Positions 35,421 to 44,315 of a stretch of DNA of 64,000 nucleotides are shown piece after piece. This DNA is from Gammaproteobacteria bacterium (GTDB lineage: Bacteria > Pseudomonadota > Gammaproteobacteria > Competibacterales > Competibacteraceae). Within the stretch, counting starts at the first letter, position 1. Every line of letters starts with the position of its first letter. The position numbers were made by a program, and so were the translations under genes. The notes beneath the pieces were generated by a model. It did not search any database and was not told the origin of the DNA. It saw only the letters and a program-made list of their open reading frames with translations. Location of the stretch: the NCBI GenBank assembly GCA_024235095.1, contig JACKNC010000001.1:1277501-1341500 (forward strand), in the 5' to 3' direction.

Positions 35421-36332
35421 TACATGTACAAGAGTGTCAACTCGATGAATTGTGGAGTTTTGTGCATACCAAACAAGCGAATCTGCCGGGCACCAAAAGT
35501 TATCATGAAACGTATGGCGATGCGTGGGTCTGGCTCGCTTTTGCGCCGGAATGGCGGTTGGTATTGGCGTTTGTGATCGGCAAACGGACCCAAACTTATG
35601 CGGATCAATTGCTGGCACGCGTTCGACAAGTGACTGATCTACATATCCCTTTTTTTACCAGTGATCAATGGCCCGAGTATGAAAAAGCGCTGTTGATGAC
35701 CTATGGGGAATGGTATCAACCGGTGCGTCGCGGTTCGCGAGGTCCTCAGCCCAAACCCCGGCGCCGACCGCTGCCCGAGATGCAGTATGCCCAAGTCATC
35801 AAAATCCGCCAGCAGGGTCGGGTCGTGAAAGTGAAGACCCATGTGGTGTTTGGCGATACCCAGACCGTGGCGGCCTACGTGCAAACTTCCCCCGTTAGCG
35901 GGGGGATCAATACCAGTTTTGTGGAGCGCGATAACCTGACCCAACGACAAAGCAACCAGCGTCTGACTCGGCGTACGATCAGATTTTCTAAAAATCTCAA
36001 ATGGTTTGAGAAACAATTATGGGTTTCATTAGCCTACTATCATTTGGTGTTACCCCACCGCAGCTTGCGACAACCGCTCGTATCGCCCGAACCGACGCGC
36101 GGACACGGAACCCTGCGTCGATGGTCCCCCGGTACGCCCGCGATGGCGGCTGGCATGACCGATCATGTCTGGACCACCGCAGAATTGTTATCCTATCGTG
36201 TCCCCGCTGAAGTCATCGATCAACTACCGAAACTCGAACAGGTGTTTCCCGACTTCGCCCAGATTCACCACAGCAGTTGAGGGACACTACCAAAAATTTT
36301 ATATCTGCCAGATCTGACAAGCGCTGCCTGCC

Positions 36333-36517
36333 TATCGGGGCGCGAGCTGAGCGGAATCGGTCTAATACCGGAGAGCGCATAGGCGCTTGCAGGTGATTAG
36401 GCCGATTACCGCTCCAGCGAGTTGATAGGCGGAGCGCGCAGCGCGACGCCTGCAACTCGCGTCGAGCGAAGCTCGGCTCGCGCCCCGATAAGCGGAGCGC
36501 GAAGCGCTCCGCTTATC
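36333..36517. repeat. Nested palindromic repeat (REP/MITE-like)
   Basis: The outer arms TATCGGGGCGCGAGC (36333-36347) and its exact complement (36476-36490) enclose a GC-rich segment with further dyads (GCGAGTTG...CAACTCGC). Directly after, GATAAGCGGAGCGC-GAA-GCGCTCCGCTTATC (36487-36517) forms a perfect 14-bp stem with a 3-nt loop. No coding frame is present. The site lies just downstream of the TerD-SrfC gene and could end its transcription. Confidence 0.75.
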
Positions 36518-36538
36518 AATAAAGTGGATAGATATAGA

Positions 36539-39500
36539 TCAAGCCGCCGAACGTAACCGCGTCAACAATTCGCCCAAATTTCGGTTAGCTGCCAGATCGA
36601 CTTCCGCGCCGTCGTGGAACCGGGCGTTGCGTTCCACCAGATCGAGATAGGCGCGAATCCAGTCGGTGTAGTAATCCTGGTCATACGTCGACTGCCGTTC
36701 GCTAAGTTGCGGACCACCGCACGGCACGGCGCGTGGCGGAAATACCGGTCGTGGACCGCTTTCCAGCGGCAGTAGAGGCCGCTTGTCCAGTTCCAGCGCG
36801 TCATAGCCCAGAAAATCCACATAGCGATTCAACAAGTTGGCCGTGAGCCGGGCCGGGAGGGTCACAATCTGCTCAAATTTCATGCGAAATCCAGTCACTT
36901 GCCGGGTTTGCGCCACAATCCGTTCTTCCAGCTTCATACGTTGCGCGCCGCTGATCAATTCCTTGACGAACTCGGCCATTAACGCCTCGGGCATCCGGTA
37001 ATAGTCGCAACGCGACTTGTCGCCGCTCAAATCCTGTAAATCCCGCATCCATTCGGTTACAGCCTCGCGGGCGAATAGCGCGGCGTCATCCTTGCGGGTT
37101 TCTTCTTCCGCCTTGGCGTCAGTGGAACCGGCGAGTCCCAGCAACGCTTTCATCTTTCGGGTATCCACCGCCGTGCCGATGGTCGGCGCGCTTACGCTCT
37201 GCTCCTCATCGGGTAACCGGGTTTCAATCCGGTAGTAGATGCTTTCCAGATCATCGCTATCCGTTTGCAGTGAACGCAGCAATTCCCCGAAACGCTGCTC
37301 ACCAGCGCAGTCGATCAGCCGGGCCGCGACTTGTCGCGCTGCTTCCAGCCGCTTCTCCAATTCCTGTTCCGGATTGTCACTGACATGGTAATGGTCGATG
37401 CGCTCGGCCATCTGCTCACGCAGCTGTTGGGTTTGCCCAGTCAATTGCTGACGCTTGAGTTCAGGGTTGCACAGCGGGCGCAGATTTTGCGCCAGATAAG
37501 TAACGCCGCCATCGTTAAGCATGAGACCGGCATCCCAGGCTTTAACCGGATTGCGGAAGTGGCGATTGGCGTTTTGATCCCGAAGAAAAGCCGTGCGGAA
37601 CATCTCGATGCGGTTTTTCTCGCCACGACGAACCTCGGTTTCACGACCGCTCTCGTCATAGTCAAACATATGTTTGGCTTTGAAATTGGGATTACGCAGC
37701 CAGTAGCTGTTACGGAAACAGCCCTGGATATCCCATTGGCGCGGCCATTCGTGTTGTTTGCCGAAGAAGTTGAGCAGGGAGCTTTCCAGACGGGTGGTCC
37801 AGCGGCCTTCCGGGGAGCGCTCGCCGGCTTTTTCCTCGAACTCCATATCGAATTTGGTCAACACCAGGAACAGCGCGGTCGGTTGCTGCGTGCGCTGTTC
37901 CGGGGTCGCGCCGTGGGTGCTCACTACCCAGTCATAGACCATTTCTGGCAGCGTCTTGACTTCCTGATTACTCGGACCAATGCACAGCAACATGCTGGTC
38001 AATTCCTGTTCAGCGCAATAGCGTTCAAACAGGTAGGCCACCTTGCCGCGCAGAAACAGGCTTTGCAGGGCGTCATTGCTTTCCAGAAAACCTGGTAGAT
38101 CCTTGATCTGTTCGCGGGAGCGCGCACCGGGAAAGTCCAGCAGGTCGGTGTGCTGAAAGAAATCCCAGGGCTGTTCGCTGATCACGATGCGCAGTTCGGC
38201 GATCAACGCCGCGACTTCGCTACGAGGCAGCGTCACTCGCGCGCCATTGGTTCCAAGCAGACTCAACGTTCCGCCGCCGCCGGTTCCCAGACTTTTGAGC
38301 GTTTGCACATCAATGATGCTTTGCTCGCGGGGAATGAGCGCCTCCAGCCCGGCCTGAGCGTCGGTAGCGAAGTTAAGGCCCTGCAAGCCGTTATACAGGC
38401 GAATATAAAGCTGGCTGAAGGCGTCGACTTCGCCCCAGATAATGCCGAACAGGCGGGCGCGCTCCTGAATTCGCAGCCGGGGCGCCAGTTGCGCCGCTTG
38501 TTCCCAATAGCCGTGCCGCAGCAGACGCACCCGCTCCTGACCCTTGAAATAGCGTTCGAAATAGGCTTGCAGATCGAACACATCTTCAGCGCTCAGCGGG
38601 TCCACTGGCGAAGCCTGCGCCACCGAAACCAGTCCGGTCAGCAATTCATTCAACCGGGTCTGGTTTAACGGCTCATCGTCGCTGTGATCGCAGTCGGCGT
38701 AGTAGGCGTTGCCGAGCATCTTAACCAGATCGGTCTGGGTCAGCAGGCGCATTTGCACCGGAGCGGCTGGCGTTGCGCCGGGGACGGTTTGCAAGGTGAA
38801 GCGGGTCACTAATCCGGTCGACTCGCGCCCGCCCTCGGGGTTGAGATCGCGGATAAAGTCGATTTTCTGACCGGCGAAATCGGCCAATAATGGCGCATTA
38901 CCCTTGCGGGCTAGAGCGGAAATCAGATAGGACTTGCCGGACTGGCTGGGGCCAAACACGCCGGCGCACATGGGGCGTTGCACCGCCTGGTTGAGTCGCT
39001 TGGCTTGCGCGACCAGACGGCGAAATTCCTTGGTCAGACCGGCTTTTTCCTGCCCTACGCGCTCGGGATGCTCAGCGAGCCAATTGAGAAATCCGGCGCC
39101 GACCTGCTCCAATTCGCGGCACCGGGTGCTCAGTTGATCGCTGGAGGCTGCGGGAGCAGTGGGCGGCGTAGAAAACTCTCTCTCTCTGGATGGGGGAGGG
39201 TTGAGCTGGGGCGGCATCGCTGATTCAGTAGACTCTCTCTCCTCGGGCGGGGGAGCCGCCGGTTCAACCGGTTCAGGAGCCGCCTCGGCAACCGGTTGAT
39301 AGAGCGGTTCTTCGCTCACCTCCACGCCAAAATGCCGCGCCAATGCTGCCAGCCCGCCGGCAAAGCCCTGACCAACTGCCCGGAATTTCCACTCCGAACG
39401 TCGACGATACAATTCACCCAGAATGATCGCCTTCTCGGTCATGCCTGCCGTTTCCAGCGTAAAGCTGGCAATGCCGGTTCCGCTCTCGCCATCGCGCAAT

Positions 39501-39844
39501 TCCAGGCGGACGTGACGCAGAATTGACATGGATTGGTCGTCCGCAGCGTCCAGCGTCACGGCAATCGCAATCCGGGCAATCACGGCGGGTAAATCAGCAA
39601 GACGTATCGCGAACCGCTGACCCTGGTTTTCCAGGGTAATCCCGCCGTCGGCCAGCGCTGGCTGGTTGTAAAAGATGAAATCTCCGTCACTGCGCACCTT
39701 GCCTTCATCCGTCAAGGCAAAGGCGCTGGAATCCAGCGCCCAGGGACCGTCGTCGGGCGCCCAGCTCAGGTTGAGTTCAACGAGTTGAATACCGGGATTC
39801 TGTTGGCTCAGGGACAGATTTTGACCAGCCTGGAATGTCAGCAA
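36539..39844 (-). CDS. TerD-domain protein fused to an SrfC-like P-loop 'virulence factor'
   Basis: A 1101-residue two-part protein. Residues 1-176 match TerD, the tellurite-resistance/stress domain: D-S-S-A-F-A-L, D-F-I-F-Y-N-Q-P, and G-E-L-Y-R-R-R-S-E-W-K-F-R-A-V-G-Q-G. A Pro/Glu-rich linker follows (about 177-240). From about 245 it resembles SrfC-like proteins, with a Walker A G-P-S-Q-S-G-K-S (298-305) and D-L-L-D-F-P-G-A-R-S further on, like a dynamin-type GTPase switch. The acidic G-D-D-E calcium loop usual in TerD is absent. TTG 39844 is preferred because GGAGGG precedes it and TerD begins at once. No SrfA or SrfB gene is nearby. Confidence 0.82.
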   Translation of the reverse strand: MLTFQAGQNLSLSQQNPGIQLVELNLSWAPDDGPWALDSSAFALTDEGKVRSDGDFIFYNQPALADGGITLENQGQRFAIRLADLPAVIARIAIAVTLDAADDQSMSILRHVRLELRDGESGTGIASFTLETAGMTEKAIILGELYRRRSEWKFRAVGQGFAGGLAALARHFGVEVSEEPLYQPVAEAAPEPVEPAAPPPEERESTESAMPPQLNPPPSREREFSTPPTAPAASSDQLSTRCRELEQVGAGFLNWLAEHPERVGQEKAGLTKEFRRLVAQAKRLNQAVQRPMCAGVFGPSQSGKSYLISALARKGNAPLLADFAGQKIDFIRDLNPEGGRESTGLVTRFTLQTVPGATPAAPVQMRLLTQTDLVKMLGNAYYADCDHSDDEPLNQTRLNELLTGLVSVAQASPVDPLSAEDVFDLQAYFERYFKGQERVRLLRHGYWEQAAQLAPRLRIQERARLFGIIWGEVDAFSQLYIRLYNGLQGLNFATDAQAGLEALIPREQSIIDVQTLKSLGTGGGGTLSLLGTNGARVTLPRSEVAALIAELRIVISEQPWDFFQHTDLLDFPGARSREQIKDLPGFLESNDALQSLFLRGKVAYLFERYCAEQELTSMLLCIGPSNQEVKTLPEMVYDWVVSTHGATPEQRTQQPTALFLVLTKFDMEFEEKAGERSPEGRWTTRLESSLLNFFGKQHEWPRQWDIQGCFRNSYWLRNPNFKAKHMFDYDESGRETEVRRGEKNRIEMFRTAFLRDQNANRHFRNPVKAWDAGLMLNDGGVTYLAQNLRPLCNPELKRQQLTGQTQQLREQMAERIDHYHVSDNPEQELEKRLEAARQVAARLIDCAGEQRFGELLRSLQTDSDDLESIYYRIETRLPDEEQSVSAPTIGTAVDTRKMKALLGLAGSTDAKAEEETRKDDAALFAREAVTEWMRDLQDLSGDKSRCDYYRMPEALMAEFVKELISGAQRMKLEERIVAQTRQVTGFRMKFEQIVTLPARLTANLLNRYVDFLGYDALELDKRPLLPLESGPRPVFPPRAVPCGGPQLSERQSTYDQDYYTDWIRAYLDLVERNARFHDGAEVDLAANRNLGELLTRLRSAA

Positions 39845-39884
39845 GGCGGGGTCCCTCCAGATAGTGATCTTTTTCTTAATCGGC

Positions 39885-40745
39885 CTAATCAGCTACCGGC
39901 GACAAGATTCGCGCCTCGGTTTCCTTGTCACGCTCGATCATGGCGTAGGCCGAATGGTTGTGAATCGACTCAAAGTTTTCCGATTCCACCGCGTAGGCTG
40001 CTACACGATCGTCCTGATTCAACCGGGCGGCAATATCGCGCACCATATCCTCGACGAATTTAGGATTTTCGTAAGCTCGCTCAGTCACATATTTTTCATC
40101 TGGTCGCTTGAGCAATCCATACAATTCGCAGGACGCCTCTTTTTCGGCCAGGTCGATCAGGTCTTCGATCCACAGAAAGCCGTCGCCTTTCAGTCGGGCG
40201 TTGATCGTAACGTGGGAGCGCTGATTATGCGCGCCATAGCGGGAAATTTTTTTCGAGCAGGGACACAGGCTGGTCACCGGCACAACGACCTTGAGATTCA
40301 TCGTGGGCTGCCCGTCGCTGATTTCGCCGATGAATGTCACCTCGTAATCCATCAGGCTCTCCACGCCGGAAATCGGCGCCGCCTTGTTGACGAAGTAGGT
40401 GAACGTCATCTCGATATGTCCGGATTCGGCCTCTAAACGCTCGGTCATCTCCGCCAGCATGTCCTTGAAGGAATCTACAGAAATCTCGCGGCCCGGCACA
40501 TTCAGGATTTCCACGAACCGCGACATGTGGGTGCCCTTGAAGTTATGCGGCAGGTTCACATACATGTTGAACATCGCGATGGTGTGTTGCTCACCACCAT
40601 TGCGGTCACGCACCCGAACCGGATGACGGATGTCTTTGATCCCTACCTTGTTGATCGCCAAGCGGCGCGTGTCGGCGCTGTTCTGCACGTCAGGAATGGA
40701 GATCACCGTGGACATGGCGGCGGAACTCATGATCAATGGCTTCAT
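39885..40745 (-). CDS. folE2: GTP cyclohydrolase IB FolE2
   Basis: Converts GTP to 7,8-dihydroneopterin triphosphate, the first step of folate and queuosine synthesis, in place of the zinc-dependent FolE. The 286-residue protein contains the active-site Cys motif S-L-C-P-C-S-K-K-I-S and H-N-Q-R-S-H-V-T-I, plus V-G-I-K-D-I-R-H-P-V near the start, all diagnostic of COG1469. ATG 40745 has GAGG 5 nt upstream. Its stop is 40 nt from the TerD-SrfC start, and dxs lies upstream in the same direction. Confidence 0.95.
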   Translation of the reverse strand: MKPLIMSSAAMSTVISIPDVQNSADTRRLAINKVGIKDIRHPVRVRDRNGGEQHTIAMFNMYVNLPHNFKGTHMSRFVEILNVPGREISVDSFKDMLAEMTERLEAESGHIEMTFTYFVNKAAPISGVESLMDYEVTFIGEISDGQPTMNLKVVVPVTSLCPCSKKISRYGAHNQRSHVTINARLKGDGFLWIEDLIDLAEKEASCELYGLLKRPDEKYVTERAYENPKFVEDMVRDIAARLNQDDRVAAYAVESENFESIHNHSAYAMIERDKETEARILSPVAD

Positions 40746-40836
40746 GCAATCCTCGGTAGGAGTTAAGGGTTAGGAGTTCGGATGCTGACATCCCCATTGG
40801 ATAATGAATTGGATCGTTAATTCCCGATGATCGCGC

Positions 40837-42765
40837 TCAACTATTGGACAATGCGCGCCAATCAGCCAGTTGTCGCAGTACGCCATCGACGTCCAAACCG
40901 CATTCAACCAGCAATTCCGCCCGCTCGCCCTGTTCAACAAAGCGATCCGGTAGCCCGAGGTGCAGTATCGGAATCGAGAGGCCGCGCTGCGCCAAACATT
41001 CGCTGACCGCGCTGCCCGCGCCGCCGGCGATGGCGTTATCCTCCAGCGTGACCAATGCGCGATGCTCAGCTGCCATTTGTACGATCAGCGTCTCATCCAA
41101 CGGTTTAACGAAGCGCATATTGACCACGGTGGCATTGAGGCGTTCCGCCACAGCTTCGGCTACCGCAACCTGGTCGCCGAACGCCAACAACGCCAGGTCC
41201 TGACCTCGGCGTCGAATCTCGCCCTGGCCGATGGGCAACGCGCGCATCTCCGGCTCGGGAACCACGCCCGGCCCCTTGCCGCGTGGATAGCGCACCGTTG
41301 CTGGCTGGTTCAGTTGAAAACCGGTATAGAGCATCTGTCGGCACTCGTTCTCATCCGCTGGAGCCATCACCACAAGGTTGGGAATGCAGCGCAAATAACT
41401 GTAATCGAAGCTGCCGGCGTGGGTGGGTCCATCCGGTCCGACTAACCCGGCGCGGTCGATGGCGAACAGCACCGGCAGATTTTGCAACGCCACGTCGTGA
41501 ATCAATTGATCATAAGCGCGTTGCAGAAAAGTCGAGTAAATCGCCACCACCGGTTTGAGTCCCTCGCAGGCTAACCCGGCGGCCAGGGTCACCGCGTGTT
41601 GCTCAGCGATGGCGACGTCGAAATAGCGATCCGGGAAGCGTTCGGAAAATTCCACCAGTCCCGAGCCTTCACGCATGGCGGGGGTGATGCCGATCAACCG
41701 TTCGTCCTGAGCAGCCATATCGCACAACCAGTCGCCAAATACCTGAGTATAAGTCGGTCCACTCGGCTTGGCCGGTTGCAAACCGCACGCCGGATCAAAA
41801 ACGCCGACCCCGTGGTAATCGACCGGTTCTTCCTCGGCCCGGGGATAGCCCTTGCCTTTGCGGGTGACGACATGCAGCAGGCGCGGCCCCTTGAGCGCCC
41901 GCAGATTGCGCAAGGTAGAGACCAGTGTTAGCAGGTCATGCCCATCTACCGGACCGAAGTAGTGGAAACCCAGTTCCTCGAACAACGTCCCCTCCGGCGC
42001 GAACAGTCCCTTGACGTGTTCCTCGGCGCGACGCGCGACTTCCAGCACCGGCGGCACATGACTGAGCACCTTCTTACCACCTTCGCGCACCGTCGAGAAC
42101 AACTGGCCGGACAGCAGCTTGGTTAAATGGGTCGACAGCGCGCCGACATTCGGTGAAATCGACATTTCGTTATCGTTCAACACCACCAGCAAATCGCTCT
42201 TGAGATGACCGGCGTGATTCAGCGCCTCGAAAGCCATACCGGCGGTCATCGCTCCATCGCCGATGATGGCGACAATTTTGCGGTCGCTGCCCGCCCATTC
42301 GGCGGCGATGGCCATGCCCAGGGCGGCGCTGAGCGAAGTGCTGGAATGACCGACCCCGAAAGTATCGTAGGGACTCTCGCAGCGTTTGGGAAAACCGGCG
42401 ATGCCATTCTTGCGCCGCAGGGTCTGCATCTGCTGACGACGCCCAGTCAGGATTTTATGTGGGTAGGTTTGATGGCCGACATCCCAGACCAGTCGATCTT
42501 CCGGGGTGTCGAAGACATAGTGCAGAGCGATGGTTAGCTCAACCGTTCCCAGATTGGCGGCGAAATGTCCGCCAGTGCGCGCCACGGTCTGGATCAGGAA
42601 TTCGCGCAATTCCCCAGCCAGCGCTGGCAAGCGCGTTTCCGGCAAGCTGCGCAAATCAGAAGGAGTATCAATTTGTTCCAGCAGCGAAAAAGCAGGTCCA
42701 GTGGCGGGCATCGTAACCAGGTCCGGGTCGGTAAGCGGTATCGTCAGGGGATAGCTAGACGACAT
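40837..42765 (-). CDS. dxs: 1-deoxy-D-xylulose-5-phosphate synthase
   Basis: A thiamine-diphosphate enzyme joining pyruvate and glyceraldehyde 3-phosphate, the entry to the MEP isoprenoid pathway. It has 642 residues, normal length: H-Q-T-Y-P-H-K-I-L-T-G-R, the ThDP motif G-D-G-A-M-T-A-G-M...N-D-N-E-M-S-I-S, and a transketolase centre with D-R-A-G-L-V-G-P-D-G-P-T-H-A-G. It follows ispA in the same direction, as in Escherichia coli (xseB-ispA-dxs). Confidence 0.97.
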   Translation of the reverse strand: MSSSYPLTIPLTDPDLVTMPATGPAFSLLEQIDTPSDLRSLPETRLPALAGELREFLIQTVARTGGHFAANLGTVELTIALHYVFDTPEDRLVWDVGHQTYPHKILTGRRQQMQTLRRKNGIAGFPKRCESPYDTFGVGHSSTSLSAALGMAIAAEWAGSDRKIVAIIGDGAMTAGMAFEALNHAGHLKSDLLVVLNDNEMSISPNVGALSTHLTKLLSGQLFSTVREGGKKVLSHVPPVLEVARRAEEHVKGLFAPEGTLFEELGFHYFGPVDGHDLLTLVSTLRNLRALKGPRLLHVVTRKGKGYPRAEEEPVDYHGVGVFDPACGLQPAKPSGPTYTQVFGDWLCDMAAQDERLIGITPAMREGSGLVEFSERFPDRYFDVAIAEQHAVTLAAGLACEGLKPVVAIYSTFLQRAYDQLIHDVALQNLPVLFAIDRAGLVGPDGPTHAGSFDYSYLRCIPNLVVMAPADENECRQMLYTGFQLNQPATVRYPRGKGPGVVPEPEMRALPIGQGEIRRRGQDLALLAFGDQVAVAEAVAERLNATVVNMRFVKPLDETLIVQMAAEHRALVTLEDNAIAGGAGSAVSECLAQRGLSIPILHLGLPDRFVEQGERAELLVECGLDVDGVLRQLADWRALSNS

Positions 42766-42798
42766 GAGATGATGAACGGGCAGCAGGCATTTAAGGGT

Positions 42799-43686
42799 TC
42801 AATAGGCGCGTTCGACGATGTAGGCGGCGATCCAGCGCAAGGGATCCGCTTTGTCGTCCAACGGTCCTAGACTGGCCAGCGCCTCCTCGTACAGCATTTG
42901 AGCATGTTCATGTGCGCCTTCCAGCCCCAGCAATGCGGGATAGGTCGGTTTATTCAGCACCCGATCCGCGCCGGTGGTTTTGCCCAGGGTCGCGGGATCG
43001 CCGGTGACATCCAGAATATCGTCCTGGATTTGAAACGCCAGGCCAATGCATTTGGCGTAGCGGTCCAGTCGTTCCAGATCCGTAGCGTCGACTGCGGGCT
43101 GGCTGAGCGCGCCCATGAGCACGCTGGCGCGAATCAGCGCCCCGGTTTTATGGATGTGCATGTTTTCCAGTTCGGCCAGTGACAATTCCCGACCCGTAGC
43201 GGCCAGATCGATGGCCTGACCGCCGGCCATGCCCCGGGAACCAGCGGCTTGCGCCAATACGCTCTGCATCCGTAAACGAATCGCCGGGTCTGGGATCATC
43301 GCTGGGTCCTGAGCCAATACCTGGAAGGCCAGCGCTTGCAGGGCGTCGCCGGCCAGAATCGCCAGCGCTTCGCCAAACGCCTTGTGACAAGTCGGTTGAC
43401 CGTGGCGCAGGTCGTCGTTGTCCATGGCGGGTAGGTCGTCATGGATTAACGAATAGGCGTGAATGAATTCCACGGCGCAGGCTGGGCCATCGAGCATATC
43501 TGGGGAGGCATCTACAGCATGACCCGCCAGGTAGACCAGCACCGGTCGAATGCGTTTGCCACCGCCCAACACTGCGTAGCGCATGGCTTGATGCAAGTCG
43601 TTGGGATGCAGTTCCGCGGCGGGCAGCCGCTGATCAAGCGCTTGATCAGCGCGGGTTTGACAAATTTTGATGAGTTCCGCCGCCAT
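42799..43686 (-). CDS. ispA: Farnesyl diphosphate synthase (geranyltranstransferase)
   Basis: Condenses isopentenyl diphosphate with dimethylallyl and geranyl diphosphate to C15 farnesyl diphosphate. The 295-residue protein has both Asp-rich motifs: D-D-L-P-A-M-D-N-D-D and Q-I-Q-D-D-I-L-D. The chosen start (M-A-A-E-L-I-K-I-C, 43686) lies 4 nt after the xseB stop; a longer frame would overlap xseB. Its position between xseB and dxs supports IspA over other prenyl synthases. Confidence 0.95.
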   Translation of the reverse strand: MAAELIKICQTRADQALDQRLPAAELHPNDLHQAMRYAVLGGGKRIRPVLVYLAGHAVDASPDMLDGPACAVEFIHAYSLIHDDLPAMDNDDLRHGQPTCHKAFGEALAILAGDALQALAFQVLAQDPAMIPDPAIRLRMQSVLAQAAGSRGMAGGQAIDLAATGRELSLAELENMHIHKTGALIRASVLMGALSQPAVDATDLERLDRYAKCIGLAFQIQDDILDVTGDPATLGKTTGADRVLNKPTYPALLGLEGAHEHAQMLYEEALASLGPLDDKADPLRWIAAYIVERAY

Positions 43687-43690
43687 CGCG

Positions 43691-43933
43691 TTAATCCACG
43701 GTTTCGACGAAGGGCGCGGTTTCCAGCCGTCCGTGCCGCTCCAGTACCTGTTCAACTTTCTGCTCGGCGCGTTGCAGGGTAATCTGACAGTTTTTCACCA
43801 GACCGACGCCCTGCTCGAAACGTTGCAAGGTTTCCTCAAGGCTCAATTCGCCCTGCTCGAGTTGACCAACCAGTTTTTCCAGTTCCGCTAGGGCGGTTTC
43901 GAAAGGAAGGTGGGGAGATTTTTTGGCTGACAT
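43691..43933 (-). CDS. xseB: Exodeoxyribonuclease VII small subunit
   Basis: An 80-residue all-helical protein: F-E-T-A-L-A-E-L-E-K-L-V, G-E-L-S-L-E-E-T-L and F-E-Q-G-V are the family pattern. It binds the large subunit XseA to degrade single-stranded DNA into oligonucleotides. First of the xseB-ispA-dxs group. The IS1-type transposon inserted 66 bp upstream of its start (43999-44006 target), possibly replacing or altering its promoter. Confidence 0.94.
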   Translation of the reverse strand: MSAKKSPHLPFETALAELEKLVGQLEQGELSLEETLQRFEQGVGLVKNCQITLQRAEQKVEQVLERHGRLETAPFVETVD

Positions 43934-43998
43934 GCCTGCCCATCCGCTTGGGGTGAACGAGTAAGTTACCTCTTGATGGGCAAACGGTCAATTTGGGA

Positions 43999-44006
43999 GG
44001 CGCTAG
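43999..44006. repeat. Left 8-bp target-site duplication of the TA-bearing transposon
   Basis: GGCGCTAG immediately precedes the left terminal repeat and recurs exactly at 47271-47278 after the right one. Confidence 0.9.
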
Positions 44007-44072
44007 GGTAGTGTCTCAGTTTGAAATTTAGCATCTTGACGGTCGGCGGGAGCCTAAGCATACTGCCCTACT

Positions 44073-44315
44073 ATGCCTAAACGCTCAAGCAGAGGTCGGC
44101 TCGACCTCAACCAACTTGCCAAGTCGATTGTCGATCAAGCGACGGGCGAGGAGACCAAGGACTCGGAACAGTCGGACAAGAATCCGGCGGCGGTGGCGCT
44201 TGGGCGTCTTGGCGGAAAGAAGGGAGGAAAGGCGCGAGCCGAGAAGCTTACGCCAGAGAAACGAAAGGAGATTGCTAGACTTGCCGCGAACACACGATGG
44301 AAGAAAAGTTTCTAG
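44073..44315 (+). CDS. Small basic Gly/Lys-rich protein, transposon cargo
   Basis: 80 residues. The first half has L-D-L-N-Q-L-A-K-S-I-V-D-Q-A-T-G; the second half, A-A-V-A-L-G-R-L-G-G-K-K-G-G-K-A-R-A, then P-E-K-R-K-E-I-A, ends in a basic tail. It resembles a family of small conserved bacterial proteins of unknown function and could bind nucleic acid, judging only from its charge. It is the only cargo gene reading rightward like the transposase, and its stop overlaps the convergent neighbour's stop by 4 nt. Confidence 0.7.
   Translation: MPKRSSRGRLDLNQLAKSIVDQATGEETKDSEQSDKNPAAVALGRLGGKKGGKARAEKLTPEKRKEIARLAANTRWKKSF

Larger units (their letters stand above)
33409..36280 (+). pseudogene. 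IS1-family transposase gene split by an IS4-type insertion
   Basis: The 5' part (33409-33753) encodes an N-terminal zinc ribbon (C-P-N-R-N-C...C-R-A-C-G) and a helix-turn-helix. The 3' part (35429-36280) encodes the DDE domain. Joining base 33753 to 35429 keeps the frame and gives V-Q-E-C-Q-L-D-E-L-W-S-F, the first catalytic Asp region of IS1 transposases. T-S-D-Q-W-P-E-Y and F-V-E-R-D-N-L-T-Q-R follow, with the other two catalytic residues. The restored protein has 398 residues. ATG 33409 has GGGGAGA 6 nt upstream. Not functional as it stands; recently disrupted, since no other lesion is seen. Confidence 0.88.
33313..36291 (+). mobile_element. IS1-family element, interrupted by an IS4-type element
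   Basis: The ends are perfect 28-bp inverted repeats: 33313-33340, beginning GGTAGTGTCCCTCAACTG, and 36264-36291. Between them lies an IS1-type transposase gene split by a 1,667-bp insertion (33754-35420). Without the insertion and one duplicated octamer the element would be 1,304 bp. No target duplication is visible at its outer ends (TCAATCTTC on the left, AAAAATTTT on the right), so a flank may have been rearranged or eroded. Its outermost bases GGTAGTGTC are shared with the element at 44007-47270. Confidence 0.88.

Noticed and set aside
36576..39600. Long open frames on the plus strand opposite the TerD-SrfC gene
   Set aside because: They are reverse-strand shadows of a GC-rich gene; the minus-strand protein has clear domains and the plus-strand ones do not.
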